A program made the position numbers and the translations under genes. From Balaenoptera acutorostrata (lineage: Eukaryota; Chordata; Mammalia; Artiodactyla; Balaenopteridae): 64,000 nt of DNA. Numbering within the stretch: position 1 is the first letter of the stretch; each line of letters opens with the position of its first letter. The stretch spans positions 45,167,374 to 45,231,373 of the forward strand of contig NC_080082.1 in the NCBI RefSeq assembly GCF_949987535.1, written 5' to 3'. This document shows, in pieces, positions 1 to 20,429 of this stretch. The notes beneath the pieces are model-generated. The model ran no database searches. It saw nothing but the letters and a program-made list of their open reading frames with translations, and was not told the origin of the DNA.

Positions 1-480
1 GATTTAAGTGCCTCCCTTCCTCCAGGGACTTTGCCAAGAGCTGGGAGATACAGCAGTGAACAAGACAGACAAGGTAGGGAGCGGGGCACCAAACACGGAC
101 AGGAGCAAGAGACATATGGTGGCAAGGGCTGTGAAGGAACCACAGCAGGGCAATGAGGTGGACAGGAACTCCTGGGGAGAGGGGTGCTCTAGATTAAGTG
201 GTCACTGAAGACCTTAAAGTTCTCGGGAAGGATGAGCAGCCAGAAGGGGCTAGAGCTGGGGACAACAAACTCCAAGGCCCTGACATGAGAAAGGACACAG
301 GGTGGCCAAAAGAGCTGTGAGGGGAGGGGGTTGAAGGAATGGTCTGAGAGGGGGTGAGGGCCAGTCCACGCGGAGTCCTGTAGGGCAGGGAGTGTGGATT
401 TGATTTTACGGCCCGTCGATGGAAACTCTTAAGCTAGAGAGGTCTGCGTGAAATCCCAGCATCAGAAAGGTCTTCTGAAG
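1..480 (-). repeat. L2 LINE fragment, antisense
   Basis: The text resembles the reverse complement of the L2 3' region: a 'gatacagcagtgaacaagac' block near 47-66, then a long purine-rich G/A stretch ending in the 'gattttacggcc...' type segment near 400. It is strongly diverged and has no coding capacity. The call is from pattern memory of the family and was not masked. Bases 481-640 hold nothing I recognise. Confidence 0.5.
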
Positions 481-1272
481 AATTTTTGGGGAAGGGGCAC
501 ACATGGAAGGTGCTCTACTATTAGCTGAATGGACGCAAGCACGCATGGACAGAGGGATGGACGCGCGTCCAGGAGTAACAGCTGTTCCCCAGGGGGCCCC
601 AGATCAGGCGGCCTGAGGCCCTGGTTCTAGGCTCTGTGACCAGGCGCTGTGACCTTGGGCACACCCCCGCCCCGACTCAGGGCCCGGAACCCTGAGTCTC
701 GGGGGCGGGGAGGACGTGCAAGGAGGGACAGGGCGCGCGCGCCGGAGGCCGACGGACGTCGGGTCTTCTGGCAGACCCCAGCCGGGGCCCGAACCCCAGC
801 CGCCAGCCGTGTTTACATTCCACCCGCGCAGGCCACGCGGCTTTTTGCCGCTCCAGCGCCGCTCGGCTCCGCCCCCAGAGCCCGGTGGCCCGCCCCTCTG
901 CCGCGCTCGCGCCAGAGCTCCCCCGCGTCCCGCCTGCGCGGCCCCGCCCCCCCGCGCGCGCGGGCCAGCCCACGAGTCCGGCCCCGCGCGGGCTCGGCAG
1001 CTCTAGCCGCGCAGGCCCCGCCCGGCCTCCGGGCCTCGCCTCTCCGGCGCGCAGGCCCTGTCACTTAGCCCCGCCCCGCGCTGGCCCTGCCCCTGGCGGT
1101 CCGGAGCTCTGGGGCCGGCCCGCGCCGCGTGGGGCGGTCCTGAGGGCGGTGGCTGGGCGGGCCCGGGCCCTCGGGCTGCCGCTGAGGGGCTCCCAGCCGG
1201 CCGGGGCGGGGCGGAGGGTGGCGGGAGGGCGGGAGGGCGCGAGGGCGGGCCGGGGGCCTGTTCCGCGCGCAG

Positions 1273-1303
1273 GGATTTTTAAATGTCCCGCTCTTAGCCG
1301 GGC
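1273..1303 (+). promoter_or_regulatory. CCNE1: Likely cyclin E repressor module (AT-rich plus variant E2F) at the start site
   Basis: Inside the GC-rich promoter there is an isolated AT-rich stretch, GGATTTTTAAATG, followed directly by TCCCGCTC, a variant E2F half-site. The human CCNE1 start site carries a nearly identical block described as the cyclin E repressor module, bound by E2F-pocket-protein complexes in quiescent and G1 cells. Position and order match that element. The assignment rests on remembered similarity; the factors bound in this species are inferred. Confidence 0.6.
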
Positions 1304-1304
1304 G

Positions 1305-1477
1305 CAGGAGCAGCCGGCTTGGCCGCCAGCGCGGTGTAGGGGGCAGGCGCGGATCCCGCCACCGCCGCGCGCTCGGCCCGCCGCAGCCTCCCGCCTCCCG
1401 GCTTCCCGCTCGCCTCTGCCTCCTGCCTCCGGTCTCGGCTCGTGCAGCCCGCCTGCCTGCCGCGGAGACGGCTTCGG
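1305..1477 (+). other. CCNE1: CCNE1 exon 1 (non-coding 5' UTR); 5' boundary approximate
   Basis: The 3' boundary is set by a strong donor, CGG|GTAAGG, with the GT at 1478-1479. The 5' boundary cannot be read from sequence; I place it just after the E2F/AT-rich block. The segment includes GGCAGGCGCGGATCCCGCC, which resembles the human first exon. It has no ATG in frame with the cyclin E reading frame, so translation starts in exon 2. Intron 1 (1478-1942) is GC-rich. Confidence 0.7.
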
Positions 1478-1942
1478 GTAAGGACCCCGCCGCGGGCTGC
1501 CGGACGGCGCGGCAGGCTGGGACTCCTGGAGCGCCCGGGTCGGGCCGGGCCGGGGTGGGGGTGGGGCGAGGCCGGGTCGCCGGGTCCCTGGAGGCGTCAG
1601 CGCGGGGTGACCCGGTAGGGTGACTCAGGGACAGCTTACGGGGAGGTGTTGAGGGGAAGACTGAGGCAGCCGGGGCCCCGAGGGAGGCGATGGGCCGGCG
1701 AGGGCTTCGGGGGGCGTCGAGGCCCCCCACTCACCCTAGGTTCCGACCCGGCATCGCGGGCCGCTGGCGGCGCCGCGGGTGACAGGCCACCCCGGGCCCA
1801 TCGGCCATTTTCCCGACCGGCCCGGGAGGCTCCCGCCGCTGCTGCCGCCCGCGCGGGAGGGGGAGGGGTGCCCGGGACGGACCGGCGGGCCCTGGTCCCC
1901 TCCGCCGGCCGTCCTCACCCCACTGCCGCTTCGTGCCCCCAG

Positions 1943-1971
1943 GCCTGAGGTTTGATCCTGCGCCCAGCGCC

Positions 1972-1994
<23 letters not shown>
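1943..1994 (+). other. CCNE1: CCNE1 exon 2 with start codon
   Basis: The acceptor CCCCCAG ends at 1942; the exon runs GCCTGAGG... to GAGAG and the donor GTGAGT begins at 1995. It holds 29 nt of 5' UTR and the first 23 coding nucleotides (MPREKKE plus two bases of the eighth codon). Confidence 0.93.
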
Positions 1995-11906
<9,912 letters not shown>

Positions 11907-12424
11907 CCACACCAGCATCCTCACCAAAGACAGCTGTGCGGAAGTGCCTGCCCCCAGTTCTCTCCCGTCTACTGCAGCAGAGGCGTGCGTTAGCTTTTAC
12001 AGATATTTAAATGGAAGAGCATGCCTCTTCCGCAACAGAAGGCTTCTGTGGATGGCATTGGACAGGGAGAAGTGTTTTTTATTGAATGCTTAGATTTTTT
12101 TAATAAGTGGGTCAAGTACACCAGCCACCTCCAGAACACCAATGAGTGCTCCAGATGCTGCTAAGGAGGGTGCTACTTGACTTGATTGACTGTTCACACA
12201 AATAACAAAGGCTTGAAGTTGAGGAGTGCCATGTTGCTGTTGGTCTCCCCCTGGCTGTTCTGGGTCGAGTCGTATTAAGTGGAACAGGTGGTTGTGAGCG
12301 TTACGATGCGCAGCCCACAACCAGCTATGCTGGGGGCCTCCCCTTTCCATACTATCAGTTGACAGTGTACAATGCCTTTTATGAACTATTGTTTTGTAAG
12401 TGCTGCTATGTTTATCCGTTTTTT

Positions 12425-12430
12425 AATAAA
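12425..12430 (+). terminator. CCNE1: CCNE1 polyadenylation signal AATAAA
   Basis: Canonical AATAAA about 520 nt after the stop codon, followed within 20-30 nt by a GT-rich stretch (TGTCTTTGAG...GGTTTTATG) of the kind that binds cleavage factors. Another AATAAA near 13165 could serve a rare longer 3' UTR, but nothing in the sequence demands it. Confidence 0.85.
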
Positions 12431-12450
12431 GATAAAACACTGTCTTTGAG

Positions 12451-13440
12451 ACAGCTGGTTTTATGAGCTATGTCTGGTAATTTAAGTTACGAGTCAACTT
12501 TGACTGCGGCTATATCAGGTTCTCTCTTTTAACTTCATGCTTCTCGAAGCTCAAGCCTCTCAAGCAAATACATTAAAAGAAAACTTTTGAAGTGAGCTTC
12601 AGGTGCAGCCTCACAGGCCTCCTCAGGGCCCCTGAGCTGGAATGAGGCTCTGATTGGCATCTTCCAACAGTGCCCTGTGCAGTGGTGGCTCCGGGCGGGC
12701 TCACTGGCTGGCTGTGGTGATAGTAGTGAAGTCACGTCTGCATCGAGAGGATTCTTAGGTATGATCCTTCCCGAGCACAGGACAAGGGTCATAAAGTATC
12801 TGTAATTAGTGTTATTTAATACTCTTTCCATCCTTACCCAAAGCTTAACCTAAAGTATTTTTTTTGTTTGGAGAACTTGTTAACATAGTAGCCTAAAACT
12901 ACACTTTGAACAAGAAAATGCAAAGTAGAATTATATGTAGTTCAAGGCTGTGATATTCGTATATAGCCTGCTCCCTGACCACTGATGGAATCACCAAGTG
13001 CCTTGCCAGCAGGGGCGGCTACTGTCCCCTGTGAGGCCCAGTGTGTACAGGTCACACCATGTGTTGTGGGACATTCCCGAAGTGATGGCCTCGTCAAGTC
13101 TTGTTTCATTTTCTCACAGTGCTTTGGTGTATGTATGGGTTCATTAAGGGAGGGTGAATGAGCAAATAAATATCATTTATTTCAACTTGGTATTTTATTA
13201 TTTTGCAAAAATCTATCTGAAGTAGAAAGAAAAACAGCCACTTTTAATCTACCACATTTATATGAAATTTGAGAGCGATCCTACTTTTTCACATTGTGAT
13301 GTTATAGTTCTGGCAGTTCTAGTACAGTTTTCTTAATATGCATTATAAATCTACATGTAATGGTATTTAGTCAAATGATACTCCTAGCTAATTATTTCTT
13401 CATCTCAGAGATGCTCTTGCCTTATAAGTAGTGAATTTTT
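12451..13440. other. 3' flank of CCNE1, no gene recognised
   Basis: Unique-looking sequence after the CCNE1 polyadenylation site. It contains an extra AATAAA near 13165 and AT-rich stretches. I see no exon, RNA gene or confident repeat. Confidence 0.5.
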
Positions 13441-13783
13441 TTTTATAGAGATGTACACGTATAAATTGTGTGCTTTTTTCAGTATGTTTTTTTTTTTAAT
13501 TTTATTTATTTATTTATTTATGGCTGTGTTGGGTCTTCGTTTCTGTGCAAGGGCTTTCTCTAGTTGCGGCAAGTGGGGGCCACTCTTCATCGTGGTGCGC
13601 GGGCCTCTCACTATCGCAGCCTCTCTTGTTGCGGAGCACAGGCTCCAGACGCGCAGGCTCAGCAATTGTGGCTCACGGGCCCAGCTGCTCCGCGGCATGT
13701 GGGATCTTCCCAGACCAGGGCTCGAACCCGTGTCCCCTGCATTGGCAGGCAGATTCTCAACCACTGCGCCACCAGGGAAGCCC
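13441..13783 (-). mobile_element. CHR-type SINE, antisense, with about 50 bp of extra 3' sequence
   Basis: Read on the minus strand, the SINE starts at 13783 (GGGCTTCCCTGG) and its taaa tail ends near 13490. An exact 15-bp duplication, AAGTAGTGAATTTTT, lies at 13426-13440 and 13784-13798. The roughly 50 bp between the tail and the distal duplication (about 13441-13490) is not SINE sequence. This is a second 3'-extended insertion. Confidence 0.88.
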
Positions 13784-13799
13784 AAGTAGTGAATTTTTA

Positions 13800-15040
13800 A
13801 TGGTGATCATTTGTGACTTGAAAAATCTTAAAAGTGGTTAATTTATATTTGACATTCTGTGCAAAAATATGGCACTGAACACATTTCTATTTTCAAAGTT
13901 TTATATAAGTTTGAGAGCTTATATTTGGCAAATGTGAGGAAACACTGGTTTGAAAGGATGTTTGAGGTAAATGCTTCATGGACCGTTTGGCAAGCTGTTG
14001 TACTGCAGAGAGTGTTAGTTACTGAGTGTGCTGAGATGAGGCTGCCTTACGTGTGAACTGTCAGAGGGCTGCATTTCTGGAGACTCAGTATTTTTTTAAA
14101 TGGCAGTGTTGCCACAGGCAGCTCTTAATAATCTGTGCTAATAAAGGATAAATCCCAGAAGGTAAGTGAAATCCATAGTAGCCAATATTTTCTGTGGCCC
14201 TGCCAGAAACCCTAAATGCCACTAGTAAGTAAAATCAAGTTTCCCCTCTTAAAGGAGCTTCTTCCGTTTGCTAGCAGTCAGTATAAACTTTGGCCCCTCA
14301 CTGGTCAGCTCTATACCCATTTGCCAGATCACGTTTGTTCTGCAATTCATCTGAAACCAGCTGAGGCAAGGTGGTATCAAACAGATAGCAGGGGTGGAAG
14401 TGGCAGCTCTAGTCACCTCTGGTGAACAAATGCTCTGAGGCAGAGATGTGTCAGCAGGAAGGACCCAGAAAAGCAACGGGAGTGTGGGCCCTTGTTCTAA
14501 CTTAACTTGTGTTAGAGCTAGAGAAACAGTAATTTACCAAAAGCAACCATAAAGACTGATTGGATCGTGGTAGAGCACACCACACCCTCACATCCCACCC
14601 CAGCTCACAGAATTCACACACTGGCCCTCATCAGGGCTGCTGTCAGGTCTCTGTCCCCCGTGCCCAAGAAAGAAAACACTGGTCTTCAGGTGGTGGGTGC
14701 TGAAGGTTTTCCAAGGTCCCCCGTATGGAACTTGGACAGCTCGTTTCACGGAGGTCATTTCATACCAGTGGGTGAATAAAGGATGCTGAGGTTCATGTTC
14801 CTGAGGCCGGTAAGCAAAACTGTGGGGTCCTTTAAGATTTGGAGCTTAGTGTGAGGCTACACTTCTCCAACTCAGACACAAAGGAGATTGGAGTTTATTT
14901 GGGCAAAATTAGGCTGTACCTCAGAGCAGGGATGGAAAGAGAAATCAAATCTGATAACGTCTAGTCATATTTACCCAACCGTGCATTTTCCTACCACATG
15001 TTCAGCATTTTGAAATTCAAATCACATTTATACCTTGGAC
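13800..15040. other. Intergenic, no gene recognised
   Basis: Mostly unique-looking sequence without splice-flanked open frames of recognisable similarity. No confident repeat. Confidence 0.45.
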
Positions 15041-15400
15041 ATTGTTAGAAGACTATTTTTATCCCTGCTGTAATCATCTAATTTGCTGATTACAGGTCTC
15101 AAATTGCCACAGAGAACTCAATTTTTGAAAGAATTGTCCTGTTTGATCAAATATGTTATTCAAGCAATGCAGTCATTTGTTCCACAAGGTTACCTGCCAG
15201 GCAGAGCTAACCAGGAGTAATAGCATTAGAAGCCTATACTTAAAATCAAGCATTAGCTAATCTGCCTGTGACAATAGAGTCTTAAATATAATTTGCAGCA
15301 GATTCTTTAGTTCTTGCACTGACAGACAATTGCATTTTGTATTCAATGAGCATAGATTTTTCCTACCCCATCCCAATTCCAAATTTAACTCAGAAGACTC
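15040..15400. promoter_or_regulatory. Candidate conserved non-coding element
   Basis: AT-rich, non-repetitive block dense in homeodomain-type cores (CTAATTTGCTGATTA, GCATTAGCTAATC) and SOX/POU-like motifs (ACAATAG, ACAATTGCATTTTG). No coding frame and no resemblance to the repeats around it. The look is typical of developmental enhancers, but conservation itself cannot be seen in one sequence. Confidence 0.35.
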
Positions 15401-15559
15401 TAATGTGCTCAGCTTCACAGGCTAACAGGTACTATTTCCCAGGAGCCTCAGACAGGAGGGCAATGCTATCCTTTATTCAATAAACACTCCCTCTGCCCCC
15501 CTTTTAAATCATTTTACTGATCAATGCCAATTCCAAAAATTGTGTAGCATCTGACTGTG

Positions 15560-16010
15560 CGGTGAGGTGCATGTCTGATGCTGGTGTCCCTGGCATGATG
15601 TGTGAGCTGGCCTCCCCTGGGAGCCCCTGCTGTGCGTTGGGCACTACCAGCCCTGGAGACAAAAGCCTGCAGGGCACAGACCACCGAGAGCTCATGAGAG
15701 CCTGGGAGACAGAAGAACAGCTGGAATCCTCCAGAGGGCAGCGATACGAAAGGCGAGCATGGAGTGGGAGCCGTACCTGTGCTTGAGAGGGAGGCTGTTG
15801 AGTCCTCCCCAGCAGGCCTGGAAAAGTGGAGTTGAAGGAGGGAGGCGAGGCAGAAGAGGCGACAAAGGCTACATCACAAAGGGCTTTTGCACGTCAAGCT
15901 CAAGACGGGCCTGATATCCCTGGCAGCAGAGCTGGGGTGTAAGAGGAGAGTGAGAGCTCAAAGCGACATGTGGGCACAGAGGTTGAGGAAACAAGCCCAG
16001 AGTCATGCTT
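15560..16010 (-). repeat. L2 LINE fragment, antisense
   Basis: Purine-rich series (GGAGGCGAGGCAGAAGAGGC, 'cacaaagggcttttgcacg') characteristic of the reverse-complemented L2 ORF2/3' region. Short open frames here are shadows of the repeat. Confidence 0.45.
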
Positions 16011-16229
16011 CTGTGCCACAGAAAAGTGACTGTGCAGGCCGCGAGGGGCACGAAGGAAGACGAAGGGGCATCAATGAAAGTAACTTCCAAATGGCCCTGC
16101 CTGAGTGACTGCCATGCATCACTCCCAGGCCACAGTGATCTCGGGCCCTGCACCTCTGCATCCTCAGCCAGCTGGAACCTCACCTCCTGCAGGAGATGGA
16201 CCCTGTCTGGGGCCCACACTGATGTCATT

Positions 16230-16510
16230 TCTTCGTTCAGCTCTGGAGGCAGTTACCTGGAGCTGGGACCTGGCCCTGCCACTTCACAATGTGATTTTGG
16301 GCACCATGCTTAACTTCTCCAAGCCTAGTAATTCTCAGCTGTGAAATGGGGATGATAACAGTATTTGCCCCATGAAGTTAAGAGGGAGATTCAATGGGAG
16401 AATGCATAAAAAATGCTTAGCATAGCACCTAGCACATTAAAAAGAAACAATAAAAGATGGTTGCCGCTGCTATTATGGCCGCTGATGCTGCTGGTGATAA
16501 TAAGGTAGGC
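16230..16510 (+). repeat. MIR SINE, sense
   Basis: Good match to the MIR order: 'ctggccctgccacttcac', 'tgattttgggcaccatgctt', 'aacttctccaagcctagtaa', 'gtgaaatggggatgataaca', 'atgcttagcatagcacctag'. It then continues into a GCT/GCC-rich 3' end. Confidence 0.7.
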
Positions 16511-16979
16511 TGTCAGACTGAGGCCCTGGAGGGGAGTAGCCCTGCAATGGGGACTCCAAGAACACTTGGCACTTGCTCTGAGGCGCCCTTAGCCTTCCTA
16601 AGCTCCTCCCCCGAGGTCTGCCCCTGGCCCTCCCCAGACATCAGCTCCATCTCTCTCCTGCCCTTCCTGGACAGCCTCCTTGAAAGTATCATGTACACCT
16701 GCTGTCCCTCCTCCTTCAGGCTCCCCCAGTGGGGCTTCTGTCCCCACACACCACACACTACCCTTGCCAAGGCCACCCATGATGGCCATGAGGCACCCTT
16801 TAGCCTTCATCTCACGGGGCATCTTTGCCACAGTTAGCACTGCTGACCCCACCTTCCCTCCAGAAAACTTTTGCCCACCCTGACTTCTCACACAGACACA
16901 CTTGATGGCCCCCTGGTAACCCTCCCTAATCCCATAGTTTTTCTCTCCTCCTCAGAGGAAACCACCACCCTGAGGTCAG

Positions 16980-17900
16980 TATGGATGATTTCCACACATA
17001 TTTTTGGAATTTTATCATTTATAGTTGGATTCACAAGCAATAGATTTACAGAAGACATTGCTTTGGGTGTTTTTAAAATTCACATAAATGGAATCAAGCC
17101 TCACACATCATAATACCACTTGCTGTTTTTTTCAACATTAGTTTCAAGATTTACCCATGTTGACACATGTAGGGTTGGGTTTATTCATTTTTAACTGTGA
17201 TAGAGTTTTCTCTTGAGCGAATATACCAAAATGTATACATTCTCTCCCATGCTGATCCACATATAGGTTTCCAATTTTTTCACCATCATAGTGCTACAGT
17301 CAACATCTTCTGCACACATGTGTCACGTGTGTTACTTCCTTAGGGCACATTCCTAGATGTGGTATTGCCATGTCAAAGGGCATGTGCTTTTGCAATTTTG
17401 TTAGATGTGGTCAGTTACTCCCCCAAATTGTGCCAATTTTTACTCCCAGGTGGGGAGTGTGAGAGTTCCTGCCTTCCCACATCTGCACTTGGTACTGCCA
17501 TATTTTCTTCCCAGTAAAACTGCTATTATTTAACTTCATTGGTTTTTCTATGATTACAAAAGTGGAGCATGTTTGTTATAATAAGTTAGAATAGTACAAA
17601 CACGTACAACATAGAAAGTGAAAATCCCAGACTGTTTTCTGTTCATACACTAGCATATAAATAAATGAAAACGTTTGCTGTTTTTCTACAGGGTTGTTTC
17701 ATTCAATTGTATCATCTCTAAGTAGTTTAAAATGCACATACACATACAAACTTGCTCCTTTTTTATTTTTATTTTTCAGTGGTGGCCTGCCAATTGATTT
17801 CATTACTTAGCACATAATTTCAGGGCCTGGCACATTAAACATTTTCTCCATGTGTAGATGGATTGATTCTTACATATATAATCACTTTCATTAAGTTTCT
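16980..17900 (-). repeat. Old L1-type LINE 3' region, antisense
   Basis: Contains the antisense L1 landmarks 'aatggaatcaagcc', 'agatttacccatgttgacac', 'ttccaattttttcaccatca' and 'gtggtattgccatgtcaaag'. Diverged, no usable reading frame. The 3' boundary is vague. Confidence 0.55.
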
Positions 17901-17924
17901 TCTTTTCCATGCCCAGAAGAACAT

Positions 17925-17982
17925 AGTCTACCTTCTTTCTTTCTTCCTTTCTTCCTTTTCTTTCTTTCTTTCTTTCATTTAT
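17925..17982. repeat. Pyrimidine (TTTC/TTCC)n microsatellite
   Basis: Runs of TTTC and TTCC repeats directly upstream of an antisense SINE. They correspond to the expanded A-rich tail of that SINE. Confidence 0.85.
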
Positions 17983-18279
17983 TTATTTATATTTGGCTGC
18001 ATTGTGTCTTCGTTGCTGTGTGCAGGCTTTCTCTAGTTGTGTCGAGTGGGAGCTACTCTTTGTTGCGGTGCGCAGGCTTCTCATTGCGGTGGCTTCTCTT
18101 ATTGAGGAGCACGGGCTCTAGGTGCATGGGCTTCAGTAATTGTGGCACGCGGGCTCAGTAGTTGTGGTGCACGGGCTTAGTTGCTCTGTGGCATGTGCGA
18201 TCTTCCCGGACCAGGGCTCAAACCCGTGTCTCCTGCATTGGCAGGTGGATTCTTAACCACTGAGCCACCAGGGAAGTCC
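17975..18279 (-). mobile_element. Older CHR-1-like tRNA-derived SINE, antisense
   Basis: On the minus strand it starts GGGGACTTCCCTGGTGGCTC at 18279 and carries box-B-like GGTTTGAGCCC. It differs from the young CHR copies at many sites, including a distinct central region. An imperfect duplication (CATAGTCTACCTTCT and CATAGGCTACCTTCT) flanks it near 17922 and 18281. Confidence 0.8.
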
Positions 18280-18299
18280 CCATAGGCTACCTTCTACTT

Positions 18300-20389
18300 G
18301 CAAAAGACCAACATTAAGATTGAAAACCAAGACATTAATAGGAAAGAGTCTTTGGGAGGTTTGCAAGGGTGGGATGATATACAAGCAAGCGCCCAGGCAC
18401 CAATGCATCATCAGACAGAGAGCTAGACAGACCCATCCATTCCCCAGGACTGTGATGAACCAGCCTAGCAATGCCTTTCTTAATAGAAAAAAAAAAAAAA
18501 ATCAAAAGTTAATATATTCCAGCAGTCACAGCCTGAATCATCCAGAAAGTTCTGTGTGTCTCTCTTGCTAAGCACCTAACTGAGTTATCTCTTGTTAGAG
18601 ACAAGCAGCGAACATTCAATCTGTGTGAGGTAAAGACTTGGTCAGAAGCGATTCCCCGGGAATTCTGTGTCCTCCATCCCTCCCCAACCGAAGCTGTGAG
18701 GGTCCCTGCAGCAGACAGGACGGAGGTTAGAGGCTGCACCTCAGGGCTGTAGGTCCTGTGCTGGCGTGGGGGCTTTGTTGTGTTTGGGCTGAAAATGGGG
18801 TTTTAAAACATTTGAGTCAACGTTTAAAACTTGGGAAAGCTCACATACAGATATGGCTCCCCAGCTCTGGGCAGCGCAGTCAGTCTGCAGAGAACCAGAA
18901 TCCCCACCACTCCCTGCTGCCTTGCAGGGCCCACTGCTGTTGATCTTCACTTGGTGACCTGTGACTCCAACAAAAGCAAGAAAACAGTATAGATCAAGAA
19001 AGTGGAATGTCTCAAGAAAAGTGGCAGAGAGAGCATATTTCTCCCTGGAAATGCAGAATATTTGAACATGTTTAATATTCAGGACAAAGTGTCTTGGTGT
19101 CCAAAGGAATGTTCTTCACCTGCCTGGCTCCCACAGGCAGCTGAGTTTCAGACTCCTGGATTTATGGGAGAGTCTCAGCTGGCTCTCACCCCAAGGCCTG
19201 TGGGGCTTTCAGCTCATCACTTGCCTGCTCCAGGCCTCCGGTTCCTTACCCACCCAGCAGGCAGTGTGGCCACAAGCACGTGCCTCTCAGGGGTTGAGTT
19301 GGTTTCTGTTTCTCTTCAGACTCTAGTCTTCCAGGTGGTGATAAGACATGAGTTTGGGGTGTTTCAGGTTTGCAGTCACACTTTAGGGAACCCCCCCCAC
19401 TTCCTGTCATGCAAAGGAGTTTCATTTCTCTAGATGTCAGGACAGCAACAGTGTGCAGGGCAGACGTCAGACTGGCAAGCAGGTAGCTGGAAGCCTGCTA
19501 GGAGCTGAGAGTTGCCTCACCTCTCCCTGGGCCTCCAGGCCTCCCCGTGACTCTCAGCGTGACCTTTGACCCCCAGCTAGGGCATGTCAAGGCCAGAGAT
19601 GGGGCAGGTGTGATTCCAGGGCTGCTGCCAGAAAATGGACCCCCACCCAAACGCTGGTGCCTGAAAAGTTACTGGCTCTGCCAGGTGGCCTGAACATGGT
19701 CTTGAGTAGGAGGGACCTTGGGCCTCCCTCAGAAGCCTCAGCCTTGGGGTGGGCTTTGTTCTTTCTTGAATGGAACTCTGCTCTATGCTACTGGAAAATG
19801 CTCTAAATCTGCCTCTGTAATGGGGAAAACTGAGGCATGAGAAGATAAATTATAACTGAAAAAGATGAGTTTCCAGATCCCGGGGGTGATTTTCTACACT
19901 GTTCATTTTAGCAATGTCCAGGGCAGCGGAAAGAGATGGCTCGTCTGTGGATGAGATAGATGCAGAAGCCAATAAAGTATTCAAAGGAAGCACAAAAGGC
20001 GGTCTGGGTGGGTTTTATTAATTATATTTCTTTTATCCTCACAACAATGGTACGTCAGTAATCTACGCTGAATGTGCCCAATTGACACTAATGATTTCAT
20101 CCTTTTGTTCCTGTTAAGAAAAGAAAAAAATCTCTGTCTGCCCAGCTAGTCAGGCCCAGAGTGAGCCTGAGCCCAGCAAGGCCTTGGAAGCCCTCATCTG
20201 GGCCTCTCTCCCTGTCATTTGTGTACCCTGGCTCTCCCTGGCAATGCCAACAGCAGTCCCACCTGGCAATGGCCATTTGCTGTGTCCCCAGCCAGGCCTT
20301 GCTCCCACCCTCCTCCATTCTGCTTTGCCATAACCCTACATATAGGTACTCTGACACGGGTAATGAGTCCTCTGGGTGGAGTGACAGGC

Positions 20390-20390
<1 letters not shown>
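18300..20390. other. Intergenic, nothing recognised
   Basis: Mixed-composition unique-looking sequence. Short open frames here (for example 19002-19433) have no recognisable similarity and no splice or promoter context. No confident repeat or RNA gene. Confidence 0.4.

Positions 20391-20393
<3 letters not shown>

Positions 20394-20427
<34 letters not shown>
20394..20427. repeat. (GT)n microsatellite
   Basis: About 17 uninterrupted GT units. The valine-cysteine open frames here are repeat artefacts. Confidence 0.95.

Positions 20428-20429
<2 letters not shown>

Larger units (their letters stand above)
640..1960. promoter_or_regulatory. CCNE1: CpG island over the CCNE1 promoter, exon 1 and intron 1
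   Basis: Very high G+C with dense CpG from about 640 to 1960. Many GC boxes of GGGCGG/CCGCCC type lie around 1070-1250 and no canonical TATA box is visible. Long open frames across it in several reading frames are artefacts of GC content; none matches a known protein. It covers the non-coding first exon and the first intron of cyclin E1, as expected of a growth-regulated housekeeping-type promoter. Confidence 0.85.

Noticed and set aside
649..1730. Long overlapping open frames on both strands in the first CpG island
   Set aside because: They occur in several frames at once, are Pro/Arg/Ala-rich as expected from GC content, and match no known protein; the region is promoter and first exon of CCNE1.
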